This document shows, piece by piece, positions 1 through 8,404 of a stretch of 64,000 nucleotides of DNA; within the stretch, counting starts at the first letter, position 1; each line of letters starts with the position of its first letter. Below the pieces are notes generated by a model, which made no database searches, was not told the DNA's origin, and saw nothing but the letters and a program-made list of their open reading frames with translations. Source of the DNA: Candidatus Mycalebacterium zealandia (GTDB taxonomy: Bacteria; Desulfobacterota_D; UBA1144; Nemesobacterales; Mycalebacteriaceae). The stretch covers positions 490,040-554,039 of the forward strand of contig CP046180.1 of the NCBI GenBank assembly GCA_014075295.1, read 5' to 3'. The position numbers were made by a program, and so were the translations under genes.

Positions 1-12
1 TCGCGGACGGTC

Positions 13-41
13 TTGCCAATGAGGCAATCATAAAATATTCT
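13..41 (+). promoter_or_regulatory. Putative sigma70-type promoter of rnpB
   Basis: TTGCCA at 13-18 and TATTCT at 36-41 are separated by 17 bases, the usual spacing. The predicted start, about 47, coincides with the 5' strand of helix P1 of the RNase P RNA. A second -10-like hexamer, TAAAAT at 31-36, lies nearby but would have a 12-base spacer. Assigned by eye only. Confidence 0.4.
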
Positions 42-45
42 TGGT

Positions 46-412
46 GAGCGAGTCGGCTGGGCAGCCGCCCGTGCGGTTTTCCGTTCGGGAGGAAAGTCCG
101 GGCTTCGCAGGACGAAGCGCCGGCTAACAGCCGGGCGCCGTGAGGCGACGGAAAGTGCCGCAGAAAACAGACCGCCCGCTCATGAGCGGGTAAGGGTGAA
201 AAGGTGGCGTAAGAGACCACCGCGGGAAACGGTAACGATTCCCGGCATGGTAAACCCCGCTTGAAGCAAGACAAATATGGAAACGCCGCGTTATTCGCGG
301 GGAGGTGGTCCGCCTCATAGTTTCCGGGTTGTTGCTACAGACGTTCCGGCAACGGACGCCGCAGATGAATGGTTGCCCTTGACAGAACCCGGCTTACAGG
401 CTGACTCGCTGA
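46..412 (+). ncRNA. rnpB: RNase P RNA, bacterial class A
   Basis: This is the catalytic RNA of ribonuclease P, which cleaves the 5' leader from precursor tRNAs together with the RnpA protein. The conserved core is plain: GGAAAGTCCGGGC at 91-103, a cagaaaacaga block near 161-171, and the 3' core agatgaatgg followed by gacagaacccggcttac at 363-397. The ends pair as helix P1: agcgagtc at 47-54 with gactcgct at 403-410. The length of about 365 bases fits class A. The ends are set from P1 and may be off by a few bases. A T-rich run at 421-429 follows and may belong to its terminator. The next gene starts 115 bases downstream. Confidence 0.93.
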
Positions 413-527
413 ACCGTTTGATTTTTTTTGGTTTGCGGAGCCCGCAGCTTCCCCGCTGACTTACTGAACCAGAGAGAACAGTTTTAGTGCTTAACAAAAC
501 GTCTAATCAAGTACGCAGGAATTCCCA

Positions 528-2720
528 TTGTTTCCTGTAAGTGACAGATGGCGTCTTTTTTCACTTGGGTTCCTAACCCTTTTTCTTGAACTTATTTTCA
601 TCCGCTTCATGGCGGGTAACATCTGGAATCTGGGCTTTTTCCCCAACCTTGTTTTGATATCGGTTTTCATCGGGCTTGGCGCGGGGTTTATTTCCCATTC
701 ACTTTTCAGTAAAAAAACAAGCGATGTTCTTTTTGATCTCACCGCTCCCGCGGTCTGCCTGTTTGTTTTTCTTATTTATATTGTAAGCCCCGGGGTTCCG
801 GGATTCGGCCAGGAAGCCGCATCTTTCGGGGGAGTTGGGCATGAAGAGGTTTTCTTCTCGGCGGGTATAGGAAAGGAATCGGTCAGAGAGAGCATTTTTC
901 TTTTCCCGTTCTGGTTTCTTTTCCCTGCGGCTGTTTTCTTTTTAATTGCCCAGAGGACGGCGAAGGTTTTTATGAAAATGAAACCTCTTGCGGCCTACTC
1001 TTTTGACATTCTCGGCTCATGTTTCGGAATCGCGGCGTTTATTTGCATAAGTTTTTTTGAAATCAACGCGGGCGTCTGGTTTTTAATATGTATTCCGATT
1101 TTCCTTATGGCAAAATCGCCTGATTCGTCCGCAAGAAAAACGGCAACCGCGATTATAGCGGTCTCTATGTTAGTCGCTTCTTTTCAGGTTTTTTACGAAG
1201 ACAGACAATACGATGACAAGGTAATGGCTTCGGTATGGTCTCCGTATCAGAAGGTTGATATGGATGTAAACCTGAAAGTTTATGTCAACAAGATTGATCA
1301 TCAGGAAATTCGGGACAATGCGCCGGATATTTCCCTTTACGGGCTTGTTCACGTTGTCCGCAGGGAAAAGTCTCTGCCGCATTATAAAAGAGTTTTAGTC
1401 ATAGGGGCGGGAACCGGAAATGATGTCTCATCCGCGTTGTATTTTGGAGCGGAGGAAGTAACGGCGGTTGAGATAGACCCCGTAATAGCACGGCTCGTAA
1501 AGCACCACCCTACGGTTCCCTATTATCCCTATTCTTCGCAGAAAGTTGACCTTGTTATTGACGATGGCAGGCACTTTATGACTGCGACTGATAAAAAATA
1601 TGACCTTATAGTCTTCGCGCTGACCGATTCGCTGGTAAAACAGAGTTCACTGTCTCAAATTCGTTTGGAAAGTTACCTTTTCACACAGCAGTCTTTCAGT
1701 CATGCGTGGTCTCTTTTAGAGGAAGGCGGAACTCTCATGGCGGTCAACTTTTACAGAGAGCCGTGGATTCCGTGGAAAATAGGCGAGATGATGAAAAAGG
1801 TGTCCGGCACGGTTCCGGTTTTGCACTTTCCCATCAGGTCGGTGAAACACCATGACCTTGTCACTGAAACGATTGTTCTTGCGGGGAAAACCTCCGAAGG
1901 TACTTCGTGTATTGAAATTAGCTCGAAAATGACGTGCCTTGATTTGGTTTCGTTTGAGAAGTTTCTCGGCAAGTCGAAGGATCTTCCGCTACCGAGTGAT
2001 GATTGGCCGTTTCTTTACATTGCGGAAAAGCATCTGCCGTCTATCTACATATACGCTATGCTGTTCATACTCGCGTTTGTCGGTTTACTGCTCGGTCTGC
2101 TCAGAGCGGTTCAGGCATGGGCGCCTCGTGCGCAAGGTATGAGTTTGCCGATGCCGCGCGCTTCTGTCTGTGTGGCGTTTCTTTTGATGGGAGCCGCGTT
2201 TCTGCTTCTTGAAACAAAGAGCATCATTCAGTTCAGTCTGCTTTTCGGAAACACATGGCTGAATAGTTCCCTTGTGTTTCTCGCCGTGCTTGTTCTTGTT
2301 CTGGCGGCAAACTGGGTGGCGGCAATCATCAAATCCGACAAACTTGTTCCGGCGGCGTTCTTTCTGTTGCTTTTATCATGTCTGCCCGCCCTTGTTATAC
2401 CAACTGACACACTTCTTGCGGTGGACAATGTCCCAATGAGATTTGTGTTTGCCTCCATTGTGACATTTCTTCCAATCTTTTTCGCCAATATGGTTTTCAG
2501 TTCAATATTCCGCAAACAAAAATTTCATGAAATCTATTTCGGATGGAATCTTGTGGGCGCGGTTGGCGGCGGCATGCTTGAATACACAAGCATTCTTGTC
2601 GGCTACCAGTTTCTCGCGCTGATAGTTCTTTCCATTTATGCCGTAGTGTTCGCGCTTTACTATCTGAGAATCGCTCCGGGTTTTGCTTCCGAAACGCCTA
2701 CTCCCGAAGCGGGTCAATAA
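528..2720 (+). CDS. Polytopic membrane protein with spermidine-synthase-like SAM-binding domain
   Basis: This 730-residue protein has hydrophobic N-terminal segments (about residues 10-220), a cytosolic Rossmann domain (about 230-480) and another block of membrane helices (about 505-720). The middle domain resembles spermidine/spermine synthases: a glycine-rich GAGTGND loop near residue 293, an acidic EIDP motif after it, and VIDDGRHF near 344. In the family this fold binds S-adenosylmethionine or its decarboxylated form; membrane-fused versions mostly have no proven reaction, so the substrate is unknown. The start is a TTG preceded by AGGA with a 7-base gap. The 3' end overlaps the convergent mqnD by 23 bases. 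No polyamine genes are adjacent. Confident of the domain, not of the activity. Confidence 0.75.
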   Translation: MFPVSDRWRLFSLGFLTLFLELIFIRFMAGNIWNLGFFPNLVLISVFIGLGAGFISHSLFSKKTSDVLFDLTAPAVCLFVFLIYIVSPGVPGFGQEAASFGGVGHEEVFFSAGIGKESVRESIFLFPFWFLFPAAVFFLIAQRTAKVFMKMKPLAAYSFDILGSCFGIAAFICISFFEINAGVWFLICIPIFLMAKSPDSSARKTATAIIAVSMLVASFQVFYEDRQYDDKVMASVWSPYQKVDMDVNLKVYVNKIDHQEIRDNAPDISLYGLVHVVRREKSLPHYKRVLVIGAGTGNDVSSALYFGAEEVTAVEIDPVIARLVKHHPTVPYYPYSSQKVDLVIDDGRHFMTATDKKYDLIVFALTDSLVKQSSLSQIRLESYLFTQQSFSHAWSLLEEGGTLMAVNFYREPWIPWKIGEMMKKVSGTVPVLHFPIRSVKHHDLVTETIVLAGKTSEGTSCIEISSKMTCLDLVSFEKFLGKSKDLPLPSDDWPFLYIAEKHLPSIYIYAMLFILAFVGLLLGLLRAVQAWAPRAQGMSLPMPRASVCVAFLLMGAAFLLLETKSIIQFSLLFGNTWLNSSLVFLAVLVLVLAANWVAAIIKSDKLVPAAFFLLLLSCLPALVIPTDTLLAVDNVPMRFVFASIVTFLPIFFANMVFSSIFRKQKFHEIYFGWNLVGAVGGGMLEYTSILVGYQFLALIVLSIYAVVFALYYLRIAPGFASETPTPEAGQ

Positions 2721-3531
2721 CGATTTTTTCTTCCGCAAGTTCTTTCTCAAACGCCTTTTCATAAAGCAGTTCAATCGCCGCGAGCCCCTCATTGCCCATG
2801 TCAACCGTGTATTTGTTGACATACATAAGCACAAATTTTTCAGCAAAGGCGCGGTCTATTCCGCGCGAGAATTTCATTGCGTAATCAAGCGCCTCATCTT
2901 TGTTTGAAAGGGCAAATTCTATACTTTCGCGGTGAAGCCGCAGGGCTTCCATGGCGATGTCGGGCGGAACATCTCTGCGTATAACATTCAAGCCCAGAGG
3001 AAGTGGAAGGGAAGTCTCTTTCTTCCACAAAACACCTATGTCAAAAACAAGGCTCAAGCCCTCGTCCGCATATGTAATCTGTCCTTCGTGTATGAGAAGC
3101 GCGCAGTCGGTTTCGCCGGATTTAACCGCGTTTGTAACGGCGTCAAACGGCATTTCAACCGGTGTGAATCCATCCGCGTAGAGGCGCAACAGAAGGTACG
3201 CGGTTGTCAGTTTCCCTGGCACCGCCACCGTTTTGCCCTCCACCGAATCCATGGGCTCGCGCGAAACAACAACGGGCCCGAAGCCCATTCCCATGCTTGC
3301 TCCGCACGACATCACGCGGTAGCGGTCTTTGACGTTCAGGTAGTTACGCGCCGAGATAGCCGTCAGTTCAAGTTCACTGTTGAGAGCCCTGTTGTTGAGC
3401 GATTGTATGTCTTCAATCACATGCTCAAATTCGGCGATTTCCGACCGCGCGATTCCGGCCGACATTGCGTAAAACATAAACGCGTCATCGGCATCGGGGC
3501 TGTGCCCCAGTTTCATTATCCGTTTTTTCAT
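2698..3531 (-). CDS. mqnD: 1,4-dihydroxy-6-naphthoate synthase (futalosine menaquinone pathway)
   Basis: MqnD converts cyclic dehypoxanthinyl futalosine to 1,4-dihydroxy-6-naphthoate, the naphthoquinone precursor of menaquinone in the chorismate-futalosine route. The 277-residue protein has the family's opening GHSPDADDAFMF near residues 9-20 and a two-lobed periplasmic-binding-protein-like fold with no signal peptide, as expected for a cytosolic enzyme. Its ATG overlaps the mqnA stop by four bases (ATGA), so the two are translationally coupled. MqnB and MqnC are not in this window. The 3' end runs 23 bases into the convergent membrane-protein gene. Confidence 0.92.
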   Translation of the reverse strand: MKKRIMKLGHSPDADDAFMFYAMSAGIARSEIAEFEHVIEDIQSLNNRALNSELELTAISARNYLNVKDRYRVMSCGASMGMGFGPVVVSREPMDSVEGKTVAVPGKLTTAYLLLRLYADGFTPVEMPFDAVTNAVKSGETDCALLIHEGQITYADEGLSLVFDIGVLWKKETSLPLPLGLNVIRRDVPPDIAMEALRLHRESIEFALSNKDEALDYAMKFSRGIDRAFAEKFVLMYVNKYTVDMGNEGLAAIELLYEKAFEKELAEEKIVIDPLRE

Positions 3532-4352
3532 TCCGTTCGCGTCCTTTCGTAAAAATTGATACTCACCTCGGCGGGGCTTTGTTTCAGCCGTGCCGCGAGT
3601 TCGCCGAATTTGAGCATTCCTTCAATCTCGGCGCCGCCCAAATCGTATTTTATCTTGTTGGTTATGTAGTCAAGGCATATGTCCGCCCCGATGTTCAGTT
3701 CCCCGGCTCCCCTGCGCGCGATTTCGTTCGCCATTTCAAGCCCGCGTTTTTTCGCGGCAATTAGCGCTTCGGGCGCGTCAAACGGGTCAAATCCACTGCG
3801 TGCGGCGAAAACCGCATAAACAAACGGCAGACCGGTTTTTTTCGTCCATACCTCTCCCAAATCAAAAACAAAAGGGAAACCTTCGGGCGGGGCGCTTGAG
3901 AGCGTGAGCCCCGTGTTTCCTATTACCAGACCGGCGTCAACGCCTGAAAAGAAATCTTTTCCGTATTCGCGTTTTTTATACTCCGGAGACGTGCCATGGA
4001 AAATTTCAAGCGCGATTCTCAGCATCATCGCCGAACTGCTTGAACCTGAATCCACCGCGACCGTTTGTATTTCCGCGATTGGTTTTTTTGAAAACACAGC
4101 CACACTTCCGACCTTGCCGAATGACGATATGCACACGCCTTTGAGAATCCGCAACCCCGGACGTTCAAAGATGTCCGCGGCGGGCAGAAGAGAAATGTCA
4201 ATATCTCCGCTTTCCATAAGCGGGCAAAGGGCGGACGGAGGGCTTTGCAGAATCTCAAAGACACTCAAATCCGTTTCGTACTCAAGCGCGGTGATGAGCG
4301 GCAGAGTGTTCAAAAAAGGCGGAACGCCCAGTCTGATGACGGTTTTCGGCAA
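3528..4352 (-). CDS. mqnA: Chorismate dehydratase (futalosine menaquinone pathway)
   Basis: MqnA dehydrates chorismate to 3-enolpyruvylbenzoate, the first committed step of the futalosine route to menaquinone. The 274-residue protein begins with the family motif RLGVPPFLNTLPL and is homologous in fold to MqnD next to it. The start is TTG at 4352, supported by a GGAGGAG ribosome binding site about five bases upstream. It lies 30 bases after dgt and overlaps mqnD by four bases, at the end of a his-dgt-mqn operon. Confidence 0.9.
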   Translation of the reverse strand: MPKTVIRLGVPPFLNTLPLITALEYETDLSVFEILQSPPSALCPLMESGDIDISLLPAADIFERPGLRILKGVCISSFGKVGSVAVFSKKPIAEIQTVAVDSGSSSSAMMLRIALEIFHGTSPEYKKREYGKDFFSGVDAGLVIGNTGLTLSSAPPEGFPFVFDLGEVWTKKTGLPFVYAVFAARSGFDPFDAPEALIAAKKRGLEMANEIARRGAGELNIGADICLDYITNKIKYDLGGAEIEGMLKFGELAARLKQSPAEVSINFYERTRTE

Positions 4353-4382
4353 GGGGTCTCCTCCGTGTCGCGTGGCGAACTG

Positions 4383-5441
4383 TTAAGCGTCTCTCCCGTC
4401 CCGCCATTTTGAGGGGACGAAAATCTCTCTGAAAATTTGCACGGCGTAGGAGTCTGTCATGCTGGCAACAAAATCGCACACGGCTCTTTCGTGCGAGTCT
4501 TCGGGGCTGTGCGGACACACTCCGCGCTTTTCCGCCTCGCTTTTGTTATCGCAGAAATACCTGTAAAGCAACTTCACCATTTTAACGGCTCTTTCCGCTT
4601 CAAAATTGACCGCACCCGCAAGATAAACATGGTTGAACAGGTATTCCCTTATTCCCGCTATTGCCTCTTCAATCTCCGGGCTGATTGAGATTTTTTCGTA
4701 GTTTTTGAGGGTTGTCTGTGAAACTATGTCGCGCACCATTCTGTCCAGCCGTTCAGAGCAGTTTTTGCCGATAATCTTGATGTGTTTGTGCGGCAAATCT
4801 TTTTCCTTAATAATCTCGGACCGTAAGGCGTCATCTATGTCGTGGTTGGCGTAGGCAATTAAATCGGAAATCCGCACCACCTGCCCCTCAAGCGTTTCGG
4901 GAGCATTTCCCCCTCCATCTATGGGACCGCGGCCTTTTGAGTGTTTTGTTATTCCGTCAATAACCTCGTATGTCAAATTGAGTCCCTTGCCGTTGTTTTC
5001 AAGACACTCAACGACCCGAACACTCTGCTTCACATGGAAAAAGCCGTCCGGAACAACCTCATTCAGAGCCCTCTCTCCCGCATGCCCGAAAGGGGTGTGC
5101 CCGAGGTCGTGCCCGAGCGCGATGGCTTCGGTCAGGTCTTCATTGAGAAAGAGCGCCCGCGCTATCGTGCGTGCTATCTGCGAAACCTCTATGACGTGGG
5201 TCAGCCGTGTTCTGTAATGGTCGTTTGTCGGCGAAAGAAACACCTGTGTTTTATGTTTCATTCTGCGGAATGATTTTGAATGAACAATGCGGTCTCTGTC
5301 GCGCTGGAAAGGGTTTCTGATTGAGCATTCGTCTTCGGGCCGGGCTCTGCCTTTTGATTCCGAACTCAAAGTCGCGTGAGGTGAAAGAACAAGTTTTTCC
5401 GTTTTCTGAAACTGCTCCCTGATTGTTTTGTTTTTTGTCAT
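4383..5441 (-). CDS. dgt: dGTPase-like deoxynucleotide triphosphohydrolase (HD domain)
   Basis: This 352-residue HD-superfamily enzyme should hydrolyse dNTPs to deoxynucleoside plus triphosphate, controlling nucleotide pools. The metal-binding HD signature is visible: a histidine in [15 protein letters not shown], then [16 protein letters not shown]. The N-terminal segment [20 protein letters not shown] is typical of the shorter dGTPase-like family rather than the roughly 500-residue E. coli Dgt, so preference for dGTP is not assured. Its ATG overlaps the hisF stop by four bases. Confidence 0.88.
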   Translation of the reverse strand: MTKNKTIREQFQKTEKLVLSPHATLSSESKGRARPEDECSIRNPFQRDRDRIVHSKSFRRMKHKTQVFLSPTNDHYRTRLTHVIEVSQIARTIARALFLNEDLTEAIALGHDLGHTPFGHAGERALNEVVPDGFFHVKQSVRVVECLENNGKGLNLTYEVIDGITKHSKGRGPIDGGGNAPETLEGQVVRISDLIAYANHDIDDALRSEIIKEKDLPHKHIKIIGKNCSERLDRMVRDIVSQTTLKNYEKISISPEIEEAIAGIREYLFNHVYLAGAVNFEAERAVKMVKLLYRYFCDNKSEAEKRGVCPHSPEDSHERAVCDFVASMTDSYAVQIFREIFVPSKWRDGRDA

Positions 5442-6196
5442 GTTCTTACCTCCACCCCTTTTAAAGCGAGATGGCGTTTTGTTTCCATTATGCCCAAATC
5501 CCCGTAATGGAAAACCGAAGCGGCGAGAAGCGCGTCCGCGCCGCCGTCCCGCGCGCCCTCAACAAAATGTTCAAGCGTTCCCACTCCGCCCGAAGCAATA
5601 ACGGGAATTGAAACGGTTTCGCAAACGGCTTTTGTGAGCGCGATGTCGTAGCCCTCGCGCGTGCCGTCTCTGTCCATGCTGGTGAGCAAAATCTCTCCCG
5701 CGCCCGTTTTTTCCATTTCCCGCGCCCATTTTACGGCGTCTTTTCCGGTCGCTTTTCTTCCTCCGTGCGTAAAAACCTCCCACGAATCCCCATCGCCGTG
5801 CCGCGCGTCAATGGCGACCACAACGCACTGACTTCCGAATTTTCCCGCGGCGTCTTCAACGATTTCCGGGTTCTCAACCGCGGCGGTGTTGATGACGACC
5901 TTGTCCGCTCCGGCGAGAAGCAGAGCGCGGACATCTTGCGATGTTGAAATTCCGCCTCCCACCGAAAGCGGAACAAAAATATTCGCGGCGGTTTTTTCAA
6001 CAATTTCAATAATGGTTTTTCTGCGCTCGTGTGAGGCGGTTATGTCAAGGAAAGCTATTTCGTCCGCCCCTTCCTCTGAATACCGCACCGCGCACTCGGC
6101 GGGGTCTCCGGCGTCTTTCAACTCCACAAACTGAACACCTTTCACAACCCTGCCGTCTTTGACGTCAAGACACGGAATTATGCGTTTGGCGACCAA
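5438..6196 (-). CDS. hisF: Imidazole glycerol phosphate synthase, cyclase subunit
   Basis: HisF is the cyclase half of IGP synthase. With HisH-supplied ammonia it converts PRFAR to imidazole glycerol phosphate and AICAR. The 252-residue (beta/alpha)8 barrel shows [16 protein letters not shown] at the N-terminus with its catalytic aspartate, the phosphate-binding VGGGI and ASGGVG loops, and [10 protein letters not shown] carrying the second catalytic aspartate. It starts with TTG directly after the hisA stop and overlaps dgt by four bases. HisH is not in the window. Confidence 0.95.
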   Translation of the reverse strand: MVAKRIIPCLDVKDGRVVKGVQFVELKDAGDPAECAVRYSEEGADEIAFLDITASHERRKTIIEIVEKTAANIFVPLSVGGGISTSQDVRALLLAGADKVVINTAAVENPEIVEDAAGKFGSQCVVVAIDARHGDGDSWEVFTHGGRKATGKDAVKWAREMEKTGAGEILLTSMDRDGTREGYDIALTKAVCETVSIPVIASGGVGTLEHFVEGARDGGADALLAASVFHYGDLGIMETKRHLALKGVEVRT

Positions 6197-6919
6197 TCAG
6201 GAAAACCTCCGTATCGCACTTTTAATGTCAACTCCGCCCGAATAAGCCGCTCTGCCGACAATGACGCCGCGCAATCCTGATTTCTGAAAAGGCAACAGTT
6301 TTTCTATGTCTTCGGGGCGCGACACTCCGCCCGAAGCCACAACCGGAATGTTGCACGCCGTGAGAAAACTCTCCAGCCGTCCGAGGTCAAGTCCGCTCAG
6401 CGTGCCGTCCCGGTCAATATCGGTTTTAATCACCATACTAACGCCCGAATCCTTGAGCGCCGCCGCCGCGCTCGCGGCTGTCATTCCCGAATCTTCAGTC
6501 CATCCTTTTACCGCGACCATCTCTCCGCGCGTGTCCAGAGCGACTGCGATTTGCCTCGGAAATTCCGAGCACGCGCTTTTGAGAAAATCGGTTTTTTCAA
6601 GTGCGGCGGTGCCAAGTATGACCGTTTGTATGCCGCACGAAAGATACATTCTTACCGTCTCAAGCGTGCGTATCCCGCCTCCCGCCTGAACCCCGCACGA
6701 TACGGCTCCGGTGATTTCCTCTATCAGTTTGTGATTTACCGGGGCTCCGGTAAACGCGCCGTCCAAGTCCACAACATGTATGACCTCCGCGCCGCAATCC
6801 TCCCAGCGCCGGGCAACTGAAACGGGGTCGTCCGAGAAAACCGTTTCGGAATCCGCTTCTCCCTTCACAAGGCGAACACACTTACCTTCTTTGATGTCTA
6901 TGGCGGGAATTACAACCAT
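6197..6919 (-). CDS. hisA: ProFAR isomerase
   Basis: HisA isomerises ProFAR to PRFAR in histidine biosynthesis, feeding HisF encoded immediately downstream. The 240-residue barrel begins VVIPAIDIKEGKCVRLVKG, with the catalytic aspartate in AIDIK, and carries DLDGAF, QAGGGIR and the second catalytic aspartate in KTDIDRDGTLSG. It is the first gene of the minus-strand hisA-hisF-dgt-mqnA-mqnD operon. The promoter should lie in the 100-base divergent gap before the EVE-domain gene. Confidence 0.95.
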   Translation of the reverse strand: MVVIPAIDIKEGKCVRLVKGEADSETVFSDDPVSVARRWEDCGAEVIHVVDLDGAFTGAPVNHKLIEEITGAVSCGVQAGGGIRTLETVRMYLSCGIQTVILGTAALEKTDFLKSACSEFPRQIAVALDTRGEMVAVKGWTEDSGMTAASAAAALKDSGVSMVIKTDIDRDGTLSGLDLGRLESFLTACNIPVVASGGVSRPEDIEKLLPFQKSGLRGVIVGRAAYSGGVDIKSAIRRFS

Positions 6920-7019
6920 CTTAAACGGCTAATATACACTCAAACGGCTCGGCAGTCCCAACATTGTGCGCGCAGTTTAATGTTTTCAACCGCTCATTCA
7001 AGCGGATATATTTCGGCGG

Positions 7020-7436
7020 ATGAATTATTGGCTCGTCAAGTCCGAACCTTTCAAATATTCATGGGAAGATTTTGTGAGGGACGGGCGCACGTATTGGGAC
7101 GGGGTGCGCAACTATCAGGCACGCAACAACCTTGCGGCGATGAAGGCGGGAGACCTCGCGCTTTTTTATCACAGCAACAAGGGGCTTGAAATTGTCGGGG
7201 TCGCGAAGGTGGTCAAAGAGAGTTGTCAGGACCCCACAACCGATGATGAAAGATGGGTTGTGGTTGACATGGAGCCGGACTCCGTTCTTGAACATCCGGT
7301 CGGGCTCAAGGATATTAAGACAGACCCCGCGCTCAAAGAGATGCATATTGTAAAACAGAGCAGGCTTTCGGTAACGCCGGTTTTGAAAAAGCATTTTGAT
7401 ATACTGATAAAAAAGGGGAAGAACAGACCTTTGTAA
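7020..7436 (+). CDS. EVE domain protein (PUA-like fold)
   Basis: A 138-residue single-domain protein of the EVE family, related to PUA and YTH folds that bind modified bases in RNA or DNA. The hallmark MNYWLVKSEP opening, WEDF, WDGVRNYQARN and the aromatic FYHS segment that forms the binding pocket are all present. Standalone bacterial EVE proteins have no agreed function. It leads a five-gene overlapping operon; its stop overlaps the meaB start (TAATG). A CCGCT/AGCGG inverted repeat at 6990-7005 lies just upstream, in the divergent gap with hisA. Confidence 0.88.
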   Translation: MNYWLVKSEPFKYSWEDFVRDGRTYWDGVRNYQARNNLAAMKAGDLALFYHSNKGLEIVGVAKVVKESCQDPTTDDERWVVVDMEPDSVLEHPVGLKDIKTDPALKEMHIVKQSRLSVTPVLKKHFDILIKKGKNRPL

Positions 7437-8404
7437 TGGCCCTTTCAACAAATCCCGAAGAACTTGTAAAAGAGATGCTTGGCGGCGGCAGAGGCGCTCT
7501 CGCCCGCCTGATAAGCCTTGCCGAAGGCGGCAGAATAAACACGATTGAACTTCTCTCGGGAAGCAAAGCCCTGAAAGCCACCCCGTCGGTTATTGGAATA
7601 ACGGGCCCCCCCGGAGCGGGGAAAAGCACGTTAGCGGACAAACTTGTGGAAAAATTCCGCGCGCGTGGAACAAAGGTCGGCGTTATCGCGATAGATCCCT
7701 CCAGCCCGTTCACGGGCGGCGCGCTTCTTGGAGACAGGGTGCGCATGGGCAGCCATTCCAATGACGAAGGGGTTTTTATCAGAAGCCTCGGTTCGCGCGG
7801 CTCTCTGGGCGGGCTTTCGCGCGCTACCGGAGACATCATACGGCTTATGAGCGCTTTCGGTGCGGGATGCGTGCTGGTTGAAACCGTTGGTGTGGGGCAG
7901 AGTGAGCTTGACATTGCGGGCGTAGCGGACACTGTGGTTGTAGTTCTGGTTCCGGAATCAGGCGACTCAATACAGACTATGAAAGCCGGAATAATGGAGA
8001 TTGGCGATGTGTTTGTGGTTAACAAATCCGACAGAAAAAACGCCGAATCCCTCGCGGCGGAGATTAGCGGAACTCTCTCCATAAGGGCATCAAGGGGCGA
8101 CTGGAGCATTCCGGTGCTTTTGACGAAAGCCACTTCGGGCAAAGGCGTGAGCGAACTCGCTTTGCAGATTGAAAAACACGGCGATTTCCTTAGAAAAAGC
8201 GGGTTTCTGGAAGAAAAACGGTTCGTGCGAACCAGAAAAGATCTTATGGATGAAGTTAAGGGCATTCTCGGCTCGCTTGCCGAAGACACCTTGAAAGACG
8301 GCGCGAGCGGAGCCGGCATTGTTTCCGCCGTTCTGGAGGGCGGGGTCACGATACCGGACGGGGCTACAAAAATAGCCGCTCTTATCACAAAGGCGGGAAA
8401 ATGA
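7436..8404 (+). CDS. meaB: Methylmalonyl-CoA mutase-associated GTPase MeaB/ArgK
   Basis: MeaB-family GTPases load and protect the adenosylcobalamin cofactor of methylmalonyl-CoA mutase. The 322-residue protein shows the P-loop GPPGAGKST near residue 60, VGVIAIDPSSPFTGGALLGDR with the Mg-binding aspartate, VETVGVGQSE (switch region) and NKSD for guanine recognition. Methylmalonyl-CoA epimerase lies three genes downstream in the same operon, which supports this role over the old arginine/ornithine-transport label. The mutase itself is not in the window. It overlaps the next gene by ATGA. Confidence 0.92.
   Translation: MALSTNPEELVKEMLGGGRGALARLISLAEGGRINTIELLSGSKALKATPSVIGITGPPGAGKSTLADKLVEKFRARGTKVGVIAIDPSSPFTGGALLGDRVRMGSHSNDEGVFIRSLGSRGSLGGLSRATGDIIRLMSAFGAGCVLVETVGVGQSELDIAGVADTVVVVLVPESGDSIQTMKAGIMEIGDVFVVNKSDRKNAESLAAEISGTLSIRASRGDWSIPVLLTKATSGKGVSELALQIEKHGDFLRKSGFLEEKRFVRTRKDLMDEVKGILGSLAEDTLKDGASGAGIVSAVLEGGVTIPDGATKIAALITKAGK

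Noticed and set aside
2698..2720. 23-base tail-to-tail overlap of the membrane protein gene and mqnD as a frameshift sign
   Set aside because: Both reading frames end naturally with complete family C-termini; convergent overlaps of this size are common in compact genomes.
7333..8388. Long minus-strand open frame (351 codons) opposite meaB
   Set aside because: It lies fully antisense to a gene with all expected GTPase motifs; its translation is low complexity (Ser/Thr/Pro-rich) and matches no family. It is a codon-bias shadow.
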